Positions 5,677 through 6,205 of a stretch of DNA of 6,205 bases are shown here, in pieces; the stretch's first letter is position 1, and each line of letters opens with the position of its first letter. The DNA is taken from NCBI GenBank assembly GCA_025358235.1, contig JANYKH010000237.1, positions 1 to 6,205 on the forward strand. Direction: 5' to 3'. The translations under genes and the position numbers were made by a program. Source of the stretch: Chloroflexota bacterium. Lineage in GTDB: Bacteria > Chloroflexota > Dehalococcoidia > Dehalococcoidales > RBG-16-60-22. The notes under the pieces were generated by a model. The model was given only the letters and a program-made list of their open reading frames with translations. It searched no databases and was not told the DNA's origin.

Positions 5677-6205
5677 TTTACCTTCCAATACACGTAATCG
5701 GTAACCGAGCCCGAGGCTTGATCAATCTTCATGTGTTTTACCAATTCCCGGTAAACCCCGCCGTAAAGACCGTTCCCTACCACCGCGTACCCCTGCGCCG
5801 CGGCCTTGCTGCGGTCAGACAGAGTCGGTAATTTTTCAGTTGAATATCCAAGTGTCTCCAGCCGATGCTTCAAAGGAAGGTAAATATTGTCATAACGGGT
5901 CAACCTGCCGGATAAATAAACCTCGGCGCTTTCCAGAAAGGCGCGCTGGCTGCACACGGCTACGGTTATGCCCTCGATGAAAGCGTTGAAAGCGAAAGAA
6001 TATTTTTCGACGGTGAATGCCGCTATTTCAATACCGCCTTTATCCGCCAGGTTGCTGGCGCCGCCCTCGAAAAGAAGCGCCTTGGAAAATCCCCCCAATA
6101 GGTAGGCTATCTCACCGTCCATGGCGCCCGCGTTGGCAAAACCCGGCCCTGGAAACAGCGTCCCGCCGATCCCGTTAATAATCCGGCCCTCTTTAATTGT
6201 AATCA
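5670..6205 (-). CDS. ASKHA-type kinase-like protein (DUF1464/COG2441-like), C-terminal part, cut by right edge
   Basis: The frame stays open to the right edge, giving 177 residues before a TAA at 5670-5672; the true start lies outside, so an internal ATG at 6122 is not the start. Visible features are GIGGTLFPGPG (11-21), GAMDGEIAYLLGGF (26-39), LLFEGGA (43-49), VYLSGRLTRYD (95-105) and AAAQGYAVVGNGLYGG (134-149). The last two resemble the adenosine-binding glycine segments of acetate/butyrate kinase-like ASKHA proteins. From memory the pattern matches DUF1464 (COG2441, 'predicted butyrate kinase'), best known from archaea and about 350 residues long, so about half is missing. No biochemical function is established to my knowledge. 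Its stop overlaps the radical SAM start (ATGCTAA), indicating joint translation. Being a gene is very likely; the family name is moderately sure. Confidence 0.7.
   Translation of the reverse strand, partial: ITIKEGRIINGIGGTLFPGPGFANAGAMDGEIAYLLGGFSKALLFEGGASNLADKGGIEIAAFTVEKYSFAFNAFIEGITVAVCSQRAFLESAEVYLSGRLTRYDNIYLPLKHRLETLGYSTEKLPTLSDRSKAAAQGYAVVGNGLYGGVYRELVKHMKIDQASGSVTDYVYWKVKC

Noticed and set aside
1..6205. CRISPR arrays, insertion sequences, tRNA or rRNA genes
   Set aside because: No spaced direct repeats, transposase motifs, terminal inverted repeats or structural RNA signatures were seen.

Overview
The window reads as chromosomal DNA of a moderately GC-rich anaerobic Firmicute, probably from the Desulfotomaculum/Pelotomaculum/Moorella-like part of the Clostridia. 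This rests on the style of the TrmD, L19 and PriA proteins and on a MogA/radical-SAM neighbourhood. No marker here fixes the genus. Every gene I can support lies on the minus strand, so transcription runs from the right end of the window to the left. All plus-strand open frames are shadows of these genes.

Right-hand (5') module, about 4657-6205. It holds the C-terminal half of an ASKHA-fold protein resembling DUF1464/COG2441 ('predicted butyrate kinase'), which overlaps by 7 nt a radical SAM/SPASM protein. I cannot assign a substrate to either. The overlap implies they are translated together. This pair is the least-explained part of the window.

A 142-nt gene-free stretch (4515-4656) separates that pair from the next module. 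It contains a small GC-rich hairpin just after the radical SAM stop, a set of mutually exclusive hairpins, and an AT-rich leader in front of mog.

Left-hand (3') module, 1-4514, is a tightly packed housekeeping run: mog (molybdopterin adenylylation), trmD (tRNA m1G37 methyltransferase), rplS (ribosomal protein L19), priA (replication-restart helicase) and the start of def (peptide deformylase, cut by the left edge). Gaps between genes are 1 to about 40 nt. Two classical gene neighbourhoods meet here: trmD-rplS, which normally follows rpsP/rimM, and priA-def, which normally sits in a gmk/rpoZ/coaBC/fmt cluster. A mog gene occupies the position usually held by rimM.

Functionally, the left module serves translation fidelity, ribosome assembly, N-terminal processing and fork restart. 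The right module plus mog hints at a molybdenum or tungsten pterin enzyme or another radical-SAM maturation function, but no such enzyme is visible in the window.
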